From Fidelibacterota bacterium (GTDB lineage: Bacteria; Fidelibacterota; UBA8477; JABMPR01): DNA of 64,000 bases. The notes under the pieces are model-generated. The model was not told the origin of the DNA. It saw only the letters and a program-made list of their open reading frames with translations, and did no database searches. Shown piece after piece: positions 17,717-27,114 of this stretch; position 1 is the stretch's first letter, and each line of letters starts with the position of its first letter. The stretch lies in assembly GCA_016844945.1 (NCBI GenBank), contig JAERTJ010000100.1:1-64000 (forward strand), written 5' to 3'. A program made the translations under genes and the position numbers.

Positions 17717-18811
17717 ATGGGATTTTTTGATGCACCTGCTTTAAACCACCACGAACAGGTTGTTTTTGGTCATGATGAGGAAACCGGGCTAAAAGCTATT
17801 ATTGCGATTCACAACACCAGTCTGGGACCAGCTCTCGGTGGGTGTCGCGTCTGGAACTACGATAATGAAGATGCAGCGATTCGGGATGTACTGCGTCTAT
17901 CAGAAGGAATGACCTATAAATCAGCTCTGGCTGGCTTAAATCTGGGAGGCGGGAAATCAGTTATCATTGGTCGTGTCAGTGAGATTGGGAATGAAGCTGC
18001 CTTTCGTGCGTTTGGTCGTCTCGTAGATAGTTTGGGTGGTCGCTATGTAGCTGCTGAAGATGTGAATACGACGCCTCAGATGATGGAATGGGTTCATGAA
18101 GAAACTGACAATGTTGCCGGCCTAAGCCCGGAGTTGGGTGGTTCTGGTGATCCATCTCCCTTTACAGCATATGGTACCTTCGTGGGTATCAAAGCTGCTG
18201 CCAATAAAGCTTATGGATCAGATAGTCTTGAAGGAAAAGTGATTGCCGTTCAAGGACTGGGACATGTCGGTATCTATCTGGTAGAGCATCTTTCAAAAGC
18301 TGGCGCTAAAGTGATTGTAACAGATATTAAAGAAGATCGCATCAAGGACATGCTCAAGTATAAGAATGTTTCTGCTGTGGCTCCTGATGAGATCTATGAT
18401 GTTGAAATGGATGTTTTTGCTCCTTGCGCTTTAGGATCATCAGTGAATGATGAGACCATCGATCGGCTTAAGTGCCAGGTCATTGCAGGCGCAGCAAATA
18501 ATGTGCTTTCTGATTATGATAAACATGGCAAGATTTTATTGGATAGAGGTGTGCTATACGCACCTGATTATGCGATAAATGCAGGTGGAGTTATTAATGT
18601 CTATGGAGAGCTTGAAGGCTACAATGAGAAGCGTTCCTATGCCCGTGTGAATCATATATATAATATTCTCCAGGAGATTTTCCAGCTTTCACAAGATGAA
18701 AAGATTCCTACTATGGATGCAGCTGATAGATTAGCTGAGGAGAGAATTAGAAAAATCGGTCGCCTCAAGCAAATGCGCCGTTCAGGTAAACGCATTTTCA
18801 CTAAGATCTAA
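17717..18811 (+). CDS. leucine dehydrogenase (Glu/Leu/Phe/Val dehydrogenase family)
   Basis: 364 residues, the length of leucine/valine dehydrogenases and shorter than glutamate dehydrogenase. It converts branched-chain amino acids to 2-keto acids with NAD+ and release of ammonia. The key lysines fall at the positions known for leucine dehydrogenase: Lys68 (GMTYKSA) and Lys80 (GLNLGGGK). The nucleotide-binding fold has VQGLGHVG. A good AGAAGGAG precedes the ATG. Its place behind thiolase, hbd and acyl-CoA dehydrogenase suggests amino-acid catabolism feeding acyl-CoA oxidation. Phenylalanine dehydrogenase activity is a less likely alternative. Confidence 0.9.
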   Translation: MGFFDAPALNHHEQVVFGHDEETGLKAIIAIHNTSLGPALGGCRVWNYDNEDAAIRDVLRLSEGMTYKSALAGLNLGGGKSVIIGRVSEIGNEAAFRAFGRLVDSLGGRYVAAEDVNTTPQMMEWVHEETDNVAGLSPELGGSGDPSPFTAYGTFVGIKAAANKAYGSDSLEGKVIAVQGLGHVGIYLVEHLSKAGAKVIVTDIKEDRIKDMLKYKNVSAVAPDEIYDVEMDVFAPCALGSSVNDETIDRLKCQVIAGAANNVLSDYDKHGKILLDRGVLYAPDYAINAGGVINVYGELEGYNEKRSYARVNHIYNILQEIFQLSQDEKIPTMDAADRLAEERIRKIGRLKQMRRSGKRIFTKI

Positions 18812-18840
18812 ACGGCGAAGAAAGGATCAGGACCTAGTCC

Positions 18841-19269
18841 ATGCAAGAAAGACGAAGAGCAAGAGAGTTTGTTGTACAAGTCTCCTATGCTCACGAAATC
18901 CAGAATGACAGTCTGGATCAAACCTTCAATCTTCTGGCGGATACCAGTGAACTGTCTGAAGAGTTATTAAAATTTGCCCGTGATCTCGTTAACGGGATAA
19001 TGGCTCATCGGAAGGAATTTGACGAATTGATTGCTGGTAAATCCAGGAACTGGGACTTGACTCGCATTGCACTCATTGATCGCTTAATTCTACGGATGGC
19101 CCTGACGGAGTTTTTCTATTTCAAGGATATTCCACCCAAGGTATCCATCTCTGAAGCGATTGAGATTGCCAAGGTCTTTAGTACTGAGGAAAGTAGCAGC
19201 TTTGTAAATGGTATCCTGGATGCCATTCTCAATGATGCACTGTCTGATGGTCGTTTATCCATGATATAA
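18841..19269 (+). CDS. nusB: transcription antitermination factor NusB
   Basis: 142 residues, normal NusB length and all-helical. Signature features are the N-terminal RRRAREFVVQVSYAHEIQ, the central DLTRIALIDRLILRMALTEF and the C-terminal SEAIEIAKVFSTEESSSFVNGILDAI split over the conserved RNA/S10-binding region. It binds boxA RNA with ribosomal protein S10 for rRNA antitermination. It is last gene of the catabolic operon, 29 bases after leucine dehydrogenase, and a strong terminator follows. Confidence 0.95.
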   Translation: MQERRRAREFVVQVSYAHEIQNDSLDQTFNLLADTSELSEELLKFARDLVNGIMAHRKEFDELIAGKSRNWDLTRIALIDRLILRMALTEFFYFKDIPPKVSISEAIEIAKVFSTEESSSFVNGILDAILNDALSDGRLSMI

Positions 19270-19297
19270 CTGATCCTAAAACATCAGTTCAAATCTG

Positions 19298-19335
19298 AAG
19301 CGTGTCTTAATCTTTAGTTAAGGCACGCTTTTTTT
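19298..19335 (+). terminator. Rho-independent terminator after nusB
   Basis: Stem AAGCGTGTCTTAA / TTAAGGCACGCTT (one G-T pair) with a 7-base loop TCTTTAG, followed by a run of T. It closes the thiolase-to-nusB operon. Confidence 0.92.
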
Positions 19336-19477
19336 GTCTGGACATTGACTAGCCTGTGTGGTCGTAGCTCACAGAGGAAAGACTCATCGAAATGCCCAGA
19401 AAAAAAAGCATCCAACACAAACACTCGACATTGAGATAAGTGAATAGGCTTCGATTAGCTCAGCCTCCGGGAAGCAT

Positions 19478-19705
19478 TTATGACCAATAAGCAATCTGGA
19501 GGCCCCGGTCTGTGACGTACAGACCGGGGATGGAATGACTCAGACAGATATGGCCATCTACCTGAGAAAATTCAATTTCAGCTGTCTGATGTTTCCCAGA
19601 AGAGTCAAATCCATACGAACAGGTGTAGGGAAATATCATGGTGATGACAAAAATGGCGATGAGGCATAAAAGTCTAACCTGCTTAGATGTTTTCTCAGAA
19701 ATCAT
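19478..19705 (-). CDS. possible small exported peptide (doubtful)
   Basis: A 75-codon frame starting ATG 19705. It has a basic N-terminus and a hydrophobic stretch (VRLLCLIAIFVITMIFPYTC) that resembles a signal peptide or single membrane segment, then about 45 polar residues. No good ribosome-binding site precedes the ATG and its 3' end runs through a perfect hairpin, both of which argue against it. It is kept as a weak candidate because the hydrophobic pattern is signal-like and the region is otherwise empty. Confidence 0.25.
   Translation of the reverse strand: MISEKTSKQVRLLCLIAIFVITMIFPYTCSYGFDSSGKHQTAEIEFSQVDGHICLSHSIPGLYVTDRGLQIAYWS
19503..19529. repeat. perfect inverted repeat (hairpin)
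   Basis: CCCCGGTCTGT / ACAGACCGGGG around GACGT, an 11-base-pair stem with no following T-tract. Its arm resembles that of the terminator at 19883-19910 (GCCCCGGTTTG), suggesting the two are related by duplication or share a role. Confidence 0.7.
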
Positions 19706-19876
19706 CCGAGGACCATCTGGGTCTGAAAAGAAAAGTTGACCCTGCGACGGTTGGGTTGAAGGGATGTGGTTGGTTGTGATACAACTCAAACCCTGAGGGT
19801 GAATCCTTCAACTCCTGCATCCCAACAACCTCCCCCGCTTAAAAGCTATTTTATGAGACCCATTGTGTATACTTGG

Positions 19877-19910
19877 AAAAAAGCCCCGGTTTGCCAGACC
19901 AAACCGGGGC
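19877..19910 (-). terminator. Rho-independent terminator for the beta-helix gene
   Basis: On the minus strand GCCCCGGTTTG / CAAACCGGGGC with a 6-base loop, followed by TTTTTT. It is 20 bases after the stop of the beta-helix protein gene. Confidence 0.88.
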
Positions 19911-19930
19911 GTGACACGTGTATGACAACG

Positions 19931-22900
19931 CTATTTTATCAGGCTAAACTTCTTGACAGATCTATAGTCCTTGCCCTGTTTGTCTGTGAAAGTCATTTCA
20001 TATAGATAAACCCCAGCACTCAGAGCTTTGCCCTGGTGATTTCGGGCTGACCATTGAAACGTGTGATATCCACCGACTTGTTCATCCTCGACCAGAACCC
20101 TTAATTCTCGACCTCTTACATCGTAGATGACCAGCTTGACCCAACCAGCACCCGGTAGATCATAGGTAATGGTTGTCGAAGGATTAAAGGGATTGGGATA
20201 ATTCTGATACAGACGAAACTCGCTGGGGAGACCCACCAGATCTGGGTTAATTCCAACTGCCGTACAACCAATCTCCAAGGCCCCCATATTTACACCCCCC
20301 AAGCCTGTACCGACACAAGGTGAATCCTCTGCCAGTGTGTATTGTGATGAATCAGGATTACAGAACATGGGGTTCATATCAATATTTGACTGTGCCCATT
20401 GAATAGCCCCATTGCTATTGGTTTCTATCCCCTCAGCACCCCCTCCTATATCAGAATACATAATGATGGCGGAATTGGTTGCTGTCTCTCCATAGAATTC
20501 AATTTCATTTGGATAGTTGTTCCATAAGATGGAGTTCTTGAGTACCACACTGGATCCAGTGCTCAGTTCCATTCCACCGCCTCCAATGGAGGATGGATTT
20601 AGATAGGTACACTCATTGTCAACGACTGTGACCTGATCTAAAACTACATCAGCGCCATCGTGCAGCCAGATTCCAGCAGCCAGATATCGGGCAGTGTTGT
20701 GGTGTATCACCAGGCTATCGGCGCTTGTTTGAGAATTCCAAAAGGCAAGACCACCACCGGTGACTCGAGCGTGATTTTCATGAATTTCAATCCTGCTCAA
20801 CACAGGGTTGGCCTCGTATACCAAAAAACCACCACCATACTCTGATTCATTGTTGCGAATGATGATATCCTCGAAAATGGCATCTGACCCATATGAACAC
20901 ATGATGCCGCCTCCCATGGCAGTGTCTCCAGTGGCAATATTATTCTCTACAATGAGATTTCTCAGTGTAGGTGTTGATTCATATCGGACAGCAATTCCTC
21001 CCCCAACACGATGACCATTTACATTTGGTGTGCCGTTGCCTCCTGTGATAGTAAAACCATCCAGTATCGCAGATTCTTCGCCTGAAACAATTGATACGGT
21101 ACTGCCATCACCCGTCCCATCGATGATTGTGCCTGCAGGTCCAGTTACCGATCGAACTGTGATATTCTTACCCATAAAGTTGATGTTCTCATTATAAGTC
21201 CCATTACCCACCAATACTGTGTCACCATCTCTGGCAATACCAATGGCCTGTTGAATACTAGAGTAATGAAGTGGCACTAGGAGTGTGATAGGTGGAGCCT
21301 GAACTTCAACTGACCCCATATCTGGATCAACGCCTACGTACTCATCCTCATTCATATCAACAATTACTTGATCACCGAACTCGAAGAACGCGATTCCAGC
21401 ATCAATCACAGGAGAACCATCCCGGGGTGTAAAATCATCCCGGATTACATCGGTGAATAGGGGGTCAAGGCTTATACTTGATTCATCCCAATTCACAGTA
21501 CCATTATTGTTGGTTTCAATCCCTGCCAGACCACCTGCAACACAGGAATAGAATATATTGATATGGTTTGCTGATTGTTCCCAGTAGTATTCGATCTCGT
21601 TGGGACTATTGCCCCAGAAGATAGAATTAATGAGTGTCGGAATTGATCCATCACCAACCACCATACCACCAGCACTCCGCAAGGATGGGGTTGATACTGT
21701 ACATCTATTTTTTGTGACAGTAACATTGTTCAAAATGGGTTTGGCACCTTCATAAACCACGATACCACCCGCCATGTAATATGCCCGGTTACTATAAACC
21801 GTTAGATCTTGTACATCAGCTTCACCTGTCCCCCAGAATGCGATTCCTCCTCCAGTAGTTCGGGCGTAATTACTATATACTTCCATTCCACGAATAATGG
21901 GATCACAGTAGAAGGCGACAAATCCACCGCAATAATCGGCTTCGTTGTTTCTGATCACAATATTCTCAAGAAGTGGCATAGTATAGGAGGAAGAAAAAAT
22001 TCCACCCCCCATGGCTGTATCTCCCAGGGTAGTATTGTTCTCGATAATAAGGTTTCTCAGATGGGGTGATGCAGCATTCTTGATGTAAATTCCACCCCCG
22101 TAATGCTGTCCGTAATCACCTGGTGTACCACTACCATTGGTGATGGTGAAGCCCTCCAGCACAGCCGACCTTTCTTCTGAAACAATAGAAACCGTACTTC
22201 CGTTGGAACTACCATCAATGATGGTTAATTCCGGACCACCCACAGATCTGACAATAACATTTTTGCCATTAAAGTTGATGTTTTCGTAATAGGTCCCTAC
22301 ATCGACCTGGACAGTATCCCCATCCTTGGAAAGGTCAATGGCACCTTGAATCGTGCTGAAACTACCGGGAACGTTATAAACAAGCGGTGGGGGTAATTTT
22401 TCACAGGCACCCATATCTGGGTTGGATCCGCAATACTCTGTTTCAGTCATGTTGAGTACCGTATCTCCATCTAAAAGGAAGAAGGATGTGCCAGCATCGA
22501 TACAGGGAGAGGCCTCACTCAGAGAACCATCTTGTTCAAAGAGTGGGTCAGCTTCAATATTTCCAGTCAACCAGTTGAGTAATCCTGGTCCAGTATCTAC
22601 ACCAGACTCTCCATTCATGATGTCAGAATAGGCGATTGAAACCGTATCGGGTAAATATTGAGCATCATTGTTAAACATGATCTGATCTGGAAAATTTCCC
22701 CAGAAAATTGAATTGATAACCAGTGGTTTGCTGCCATGATTCACGATCATGCCAGCACCACCACTGGGAGCTCGGTTATCTCTAACTGTCACCGTATTCA
22801 TGACTGGCTTTGAATGGTCATGAATAAACAGTCCACCCCCATAATAGGTCGCACGATTGTTTTGAATGGTGACTGCACAAAAGACAGGCGCTGCATCGAC

Positions 22901-23518
22901 GCCGATATATACACCACCACCTGTCGTTGTTGCTTCATTACTTAAAATTTCAACGTTCTTCAAGTAAGGGTTTGAGGCTACTATCGTCAGACCACCACCC
23001 CATTTTGACACATTGTTGGAGATGACAATATCCTCAAGTATTGCGTTTGCACCATAAGCAAGGGTAATACCGCCACCGCTTGGATCATTTGCTCCGATCG
23101 CTGTATTACCAGTGATGATAAGCCTCTTCAGAGTGGGAGAGGAGCTGTCACGACAGGCAATCCCTCCTCCAACACGCTGTTCTTCATCAGGATCAAACCA
23201 TCCTGTTCCGTTAGTAATGGTAAACCCTTCCAGGACTGCAGCTTGTGATTCTCCGTTAATCATGAGCACCGCGCTGCCATTTTGATTCCCATCAATGATG
23301 GTGCGTTCAGCCCCACCGTTTGACCTGACGACAATATCCTTCCCGTTAAAATTAATGTTCTCCACATACGTACCTGGATGAACTTTTACAGTATCGCCTT
23401 CCACAGCAATATCAATTCCTGCCTGAATAGTGGCAGCATCTTCGGGTACTGTGATCACAGCGGCGGACACTGTAGCTAGACTGACCGCCACTAAAATCAT
23501 TGTAAACATCCTTTTCAT
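19931..23518 (-). CDS. secreted right-handed beta-helix surface protein with three large repeats and FlgD-like sorting domain
   Basis: 1195 residues with signal peptide (MKRMFTMILVAVSLATVSA). Three tandem modules of about 360-370 residues follow. Each opens with a VP-x-SIQ/TIQ-AI segment, a GDTV-x-V-x2-GTY-x-ENINF-GK block and TIIDG-x2-GS, then many short beta-helix rungs rich in NN and GGG as in pectate-lyase-like/Pmp folds. The C-terminal domain begins YQNYPNPFNPSTTI and ends SVKKFSLIK, a type A sorting/FlgD-like domain. It should be exported and attached at the surface. Enzymatic residues are not recognisable. ATG 23518 follows GAGGAGGG; a terminator follows the stop. Confidence 0.87.
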   Translation of the reverse strand: MKRMFTMILVAVSLATVSAAVITVPEDAATIQAGIDIAVEGDTVKVHPGTYVENINFNGKDIVVRSNGGAERTIIDGNQNGSAVLMINGESQAAVLEGFTITNGTGWFDPDEEQRVGGGIACRDSSSPTLKRLIITGNTAIGANDPSGGGITLAYGANAILEDIVISNNVSKWGGGLTIVASNPYLKNVEILSNEATTTGGGVYIGVDAAPVFCAVTIQNNRATYYGGGLFIHDHSKPVMNTVTVRDNRAPSGGAGMIVNHGSKPLVINSIFWGNFPDQIMFNNDAQYLPDTVSIAYSDIMNGESGVDTGPGLLNWLTGNIEADPLFEQDGSLSEASPCIDAGTSFFLLDGDTVLNMTETEYCGSNPDMGACEKLPPPLVYNVPGSFSTIQGAIDLSKDGDTVQVDVGTYYENINFNGKNVIVRSVGGPELTIIDGSSNGSTVSIVSEERSAVLEGFTITNGSGTPGDYGQHYGGGIYIKNAASPHLRNLIIENNTTLGDTAMGGGIFSSSYTMPLLENIVIRNNEADYCGGFVAFYCDPIIRGMEVYSNYARTTGGGIAFWGTGEADVQDLTVYSNRAYYMAGGIVVYEGAKPILNNVTVTKNRCTVSTPSLRSAGGMVVGDGSIPTLINSIFWGNSPNEIEYYWEQSANHINIFYSCVAGGLAGIETNNNGTVNWDESSISLDPLFTDVIRDDFTPRDGSPVIDAGIAFFEFGDQVIVDMNEDEYVGVDPDMGSVEVQAPPITLLVPLHYSSIQQAIGIARDGDTVLVGNGTYNENINFMGKNITVRSVTGPAGTIIDGTGDGSTVSIVSGEESAILDGFTITGGNGTPNVNGHRVGGGIAVRYESTPTLRNLIVENNIATGDTAMGGGIMCSYGSDAIFEDIIIRNNESEYGGGFLVYEANPVLSRIEIHENHARVTGGGLAFWNSQTSADSLVIHHNTARYLAAGIWLHDGADVVLDQVTVVDNECTYLNPSSIGGGGMELSTGSSVVLKNSILWNNYPNEIEFYGETATNSAIIMYSDIGGGAEGIETNSNGAIQWAQSNIDMNPMFCNPDSSQYTLAEDSPCVGTGLGGVNMGALEIGCTAVGINPDLVGLPSEFRLYQNYPNPFNPSTTITYDLPGAGWVKLVIYDVRGRELRVLVEDEQVGGYHTFQWSARNHQGKALSAGVYLYEMTFTDKQGKDYRSVKKFSLIK

Positions 23519-23808
23519 GATTCCCTCCTCGCTTTCCTTGTTTGGGTTTGAATTCGGTGTAAACCTAAGGAGGAAGTGGGTTTAGAGCACCTTTACTAAA
23601 TCTTTACAAAGTCAAAAAGTTGGGAGTGAGGATATTTTGTTGATTTAAAAGAGGACTTAAAAAATCATGAAGTTGAAAGAATTTTGGGTCTAATTATGCA
23701 AAATCCCTTGTACCAAAAGGTTTTGAAATACCAGTAGAGTTCGGATTGAGCAGGTCTAAAATTTGATCAGAGAAGCGGATTGTAAAGAAAAAATAAAGAT
23801 AGATTCCA

Positions 23809-26800
23809 TCAATATTTTGATAAAAACATGGCCAGGTTATCTTCGCCTGTTAATTCCAACTTTTTGCGAATGCGATGGCGATAGATATCTATGGATGAAG
23901 CTTGAACATTCATCACTTTGGCAATATCCTTTGAAATCAAATTCAATCTAAGGAGTGCACAGACCTTGAGTTCACTTTCAGATAGGCTTGGATAATCAGA
24001 CCGCAGGTCAGTGTAAAATCCTGTGTGAATTTCAGTGAACCATTGCTCGAATTCATGCCATCCCTGTTTCACCGCACTTCGATCCCTGAGGAAACGAAGT
24101 AGTTTGTTAATCCTGGGTCTGACTTCTGAGTTTTTAACCTTGGAAAATCCCTCCAGCTCTTTCTGAAGATTATCCATGATTTGTTGCTTGTCGTTGAGGT
24201 GGAGAGATTGGGTAAGAAGTTCCCGCTTAAGATGGTCCAATTTGAGTTCAGTTTTTTCGAGTTCAACACGTTGCCGCTCTTCGATCTCTTCTTTGAGTTG
24301 TGCCGTTCGTTCACGCACGAGTTTTTCTAACTCTTCCCTTTGAGCAATTAGTCTGGCAATACGCAACTGAATGTACAGTAGTAATGCACTGATCAAGATG
24401 ATTACCAGCAAAATTCTAAACCACCAGGTTTTCCAGAAGGGGGGGGATATGGATAGCTTAATGGATGCCCCCTCCAGGTTCCACAACCCATCGTTATTTG
24501 ATCCCCTCACACGGAAGGTATAATCACCTGCTGGTAGATTCATGTATTGTGCGATTGGTGTATACTGAGCATCTCGCCAATCCGAATCATAACCCTCAAG
24601 CCGATACGAATATTTGTTTTTGTAGCTGGCGGAAAAATTGAGAGCCGCGAACTTAAACGAGATAACCTTATCATAATAATTAAGATGGATAATGTCCGTC
24701 TTGGAAATTGATTTGTGTAGAATAGTTCTACCCTTTTCATCAGGTCCAATGGACACTGGTTCGTAATTTATAGATAGACCTGTGAAAACGATGGGTGGGA
24801 TAAACGTATTGTTTTTAATACTATCTGGGTGAAACACATTGTACCCATTAATGCCACCAAAATACATGCGCCCATCTCTCGCTTTTACACAGGACGCAAA
24901 ATAAAACTCTTCCTGTGCGCCATCACTGACCGTATAGGTATTCACAAGTCCGCTGTCAGGATGAACCTTGAGAATACCCTTATTGGTGCTGAGCCAAAGG
25001 AAATGGTGATCATCTTCGAGGATTCCGAAAATGGTCTGACCTTGTGGTCTTGCTTCCAAATCTACGGGTGAGACCCTGGTTCTTTCAGGGTTCATTTTGT
25101 TCAAGCCCCCGTTTCGTGTTCCAATCCAGAGATTCTTTGAATCATCTTCATATAGCGAAATTACATAATTACTTGAGAGAGACTTATCTGAGCCCATTTC
25201 AACCTGGTAGTGACTAAATGTCCCAGACTCTCTATCGAATTTATTCAACCCTCGATCACTCGTCCCGATCCAGATCATCCCATCCCGATCTTCTATCAAC
25301 CGGTAGGTGAAATTGCTGGAAATACTTTGTGGGTCATTTGGATCATGTTTGAAATGTTCAAAATCATGGGTTAACTGATCATAGCGATCCAGACCATTGG
25401 ATTCAGTTGCAATCCAAACATCCCCATCGCGGGTTACCAGGATATCTCTTGTGGTTTTGTCTCCAAAACTTGTGGGATCTTCATCGCCATTTCGATAGTG
25501 TCCCATTTTCTGAGTAGGATAATCCAATACAAATAATCCACACTCGAAGGTGCCAATCCAGATTTTCTGAGAATGATCCGAACGAACGCGAGCAACGTAG
25601 TCTCTTGACCAGGCATGTCCTTTGCCAAATGAGTTGTAGTGTGTGAACTCACCTGTTTTTGCATCTTTAACACTGGTTCCCCCGGGAAGTGTTCCAAACC
25701 AGATATTACCTGCCATGTCCTCAGATATTGAAAAGACCATATTTGCATTAATGCTGTTGGGATTGTCCGGTTCACTCCGTTTATTGGCGAAGCGAAGCAG
25801 GGCAGGGTCATAATAATTCACCCCATCTGACTCTGTTCCTAACCAGATGATACCCTGACGATCTATATACCCATCATAGAGCAAATTATCACCCAGCGAA
25901 CTTGGGTTATTCCTGTCGTGCAGATAGGCCTGGAATATTTCTGTCTCAGGATCAAAGGTCGCCAGTCCTGCTACACCTGCGATCCACAACAGACCATTCT
26001 TATCTTTACAGATCTTATTGGGACCGGCTTGTGCCATATACTGTTCCCTGTCACTTGTCCTACAGCGTGAAATCTTGGGTATCTTATGATCATATTTGTA
26101 TAAACCGTGTCCAAATCTACCTACCCAGAGAACACTATCAGCATGGTCGGCATACATGGATCTGAGAGAGATCGAACTGTTTTCCCTGACCAAAAAGCGA
26201 GTTAACGTTGTATCCGCCTGGATATCAATTTCATCTAAGGAACCGTTCTCCAAGCCAACATTCATTGTCCCCAGGGGATATTCGCATAGCGACATGATTC
26301 GGTTCTGGTTAATGGTGTTGTCGTTTTCAGGGTCATGTTGATAGCGTTTAAAAGATTTTTTGGATTTATCATAGACACTCAAACCCTCTTCTGTTCCTAT
26401 CCAGAGAAAGCCTCGTGAGTCAACATAAAGTTCGGTCACTCGATTACTGACAAGTGAATTTGAATTGGATGAATCATGGGTGAATCGTTCAAACGTTTCC
26501 TGCTCGCGATTGTATTTACCAATTCCGCCGGTTGAGGTCCCAACCCACATCACCCCATCATGATCCTCGCACAGTGCGGTGACTTTAGACCCGGGCAAGC
26601 TGTTGTCATTGAGGGCTTCGTGTAGAAAGGTTTTTATCTCAGAGCCATCATAGCGATTCAGCCCAAACCGTGTACCAAACCACATAAAACCATCTCGATC
26701 TTCGAGGATGGACAAGACGGTATTTTGCGTGAGACCATCTGCAATAGTAATTCGATCAAATGTTACAGGTAAGTCCGTGCCAGAGAGGACTTTTGCCAGA

Positions 26801-26901
26801 AGTAGAAACACACAGCAGACTTGCCAAAGCGGTTTCATAACCCTGGGTAAAAAGCTTCTGGTGAACAGGTGGTATTGGATCGCCTGAACCATGCTACTCA
26901 A
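23809..26901 (-). CDS. propeller sensor (reg_prop) with Y_Y_Y domain, membrane helix, coiled coil and LuxR-type HTH
   Basis: About 1000-1030 residues. The start is uncertain: TTG 26901, ATG 26892, or ATG 26838, which begins a signal-like leader MKPLWQVCCVFLLLAKVL. Thirteen or so WxGTxxGG-type repeats fill residues 40-720 (two seven-bladed propellers, as in HTCS regulators). A Y_Y_Y domain lies at about 755-805 and a transmembrane helix at about 820-845, with a coiled coil behind. The C-terminal 65 residues (LSESELKVCALLRLNLISKD...IDIYRHRIRKKL) form a LuxR-type helix-turn-helix. There is no kinase or receiver domain, so it looks like a one-component membrane regulator. It lies next to the beta-helix gene, 290 bases away, a possible target. 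Confidence 0.85.
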   Translation of the reverse strand: MSSMVQAIQYHLFTRSFLPRVMKPLWQVCCVFLLLAKVLSGTDLPVTFDRITIADGLTQNTVLSILEDRDGFMWFGTRFGLNRYDGSEIKTFLHEALNDNSLPGSKVTALCEDHDGVMWVGTSTGGIGKYNREQETFERFTHDSSNSNSLVSNRVTELYVDSRGFLWIGTEEGLSVYDKSKKSFKRYQHDPENDNTINQNRIMSLCEYPLGTMNVGLENGSLDEIDIQADTTLTRFLVRENSSISLRSMYADHADSVLWVGRFGHGLYKYDHKIPKISRCRTSDREQYMAQAGPNKICKDKNGLLWIAGVAGLATFDPETEIFQAYLHDRNNPSSLGDNLLYDGYIDRQGIIWLGTESDGVNYYDPALLRFANKRSEPDNPNSINANMVFSISEDMAGNIWFGTLPGGTSVKDAKTGEFTHYNSFGKGHAWSRDYVARVRSDHSQKIWIGTFECGLFVLDYPTQKMGHYRNGDEDPTSFGDKTTRDILVTRDGDVWIATESNGLDRYDQLTHDFEHFKHDPNDPQSISSNFTYRLIEDRDGMIWIGTSDRGLNKFDRESGTFSHYQVEMGSDKSLSSNYVISLYEDDSKNLWIGTRNGGLNKMNPERTRVSPVDLEARPQGQTIFGILEDDHHFLWLSTNKGILKVHPDSGLVNTYTVSDGAQEEFYFASCVKARDGRMYFGGINGYNVFHPDSIKNNTFIPPIVFTGLSINYEPVSIGPDEKGRTILHKSISKTDIIHLNYYDKVISFKFAALNFSASYKNKYSYRLEGYDSDWRDAQYTPIAQYMNLPAGDYTFRVRGSNNDGLWNLEGASIKLSISPPFWKTWWFRILLVIILISALLLYIQLRIARLIAQREELEKLVRERTAQLKEEIEERQRVELEKTELKLDHLKRELLTQSLHLNDKQQIMDNLQKELEGFSKVKNSEVRPRINKLLRFLRDRSAVKQGWHEFEQWFTEIHTGFYTDLRSDYPSLSESELKVCALLRLNLISKDIAKVMNVQASSIDIYRHRIRKKLELTGEDNLAMFLSKY

Positions 26902-27114
26902 TGATAACCCCCGCTATCTATTTTTAACCGATGGAGTAAAACTAATACAGATCAATAAGGGGAAAAGGGAAATGCTTGAATTACTCCAGTTATATTTAAA
27001 TAAAATCAGAATCTGAATGTTCTGTTATTCAATTGTAAAAGTGTCAATAGAAAATCTCGCAAGGAGTCACAATAAAGCACTTCTCATAGACTAAGAAGAA
27101 GTTATTTTAGCGCC

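Larger units (their letters stand above)
19336..19876. other. gene-poor region with a perfect hairpin
   Basis: About 540 bases between the nusB terminator and the beta-helix gene terminator. It holds an 11-base inverted repeat (19503-19529) and one weak minus-strand reading frame (19478-19705). I see no RNA gene or mobile element here. Confidence 0.5.
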
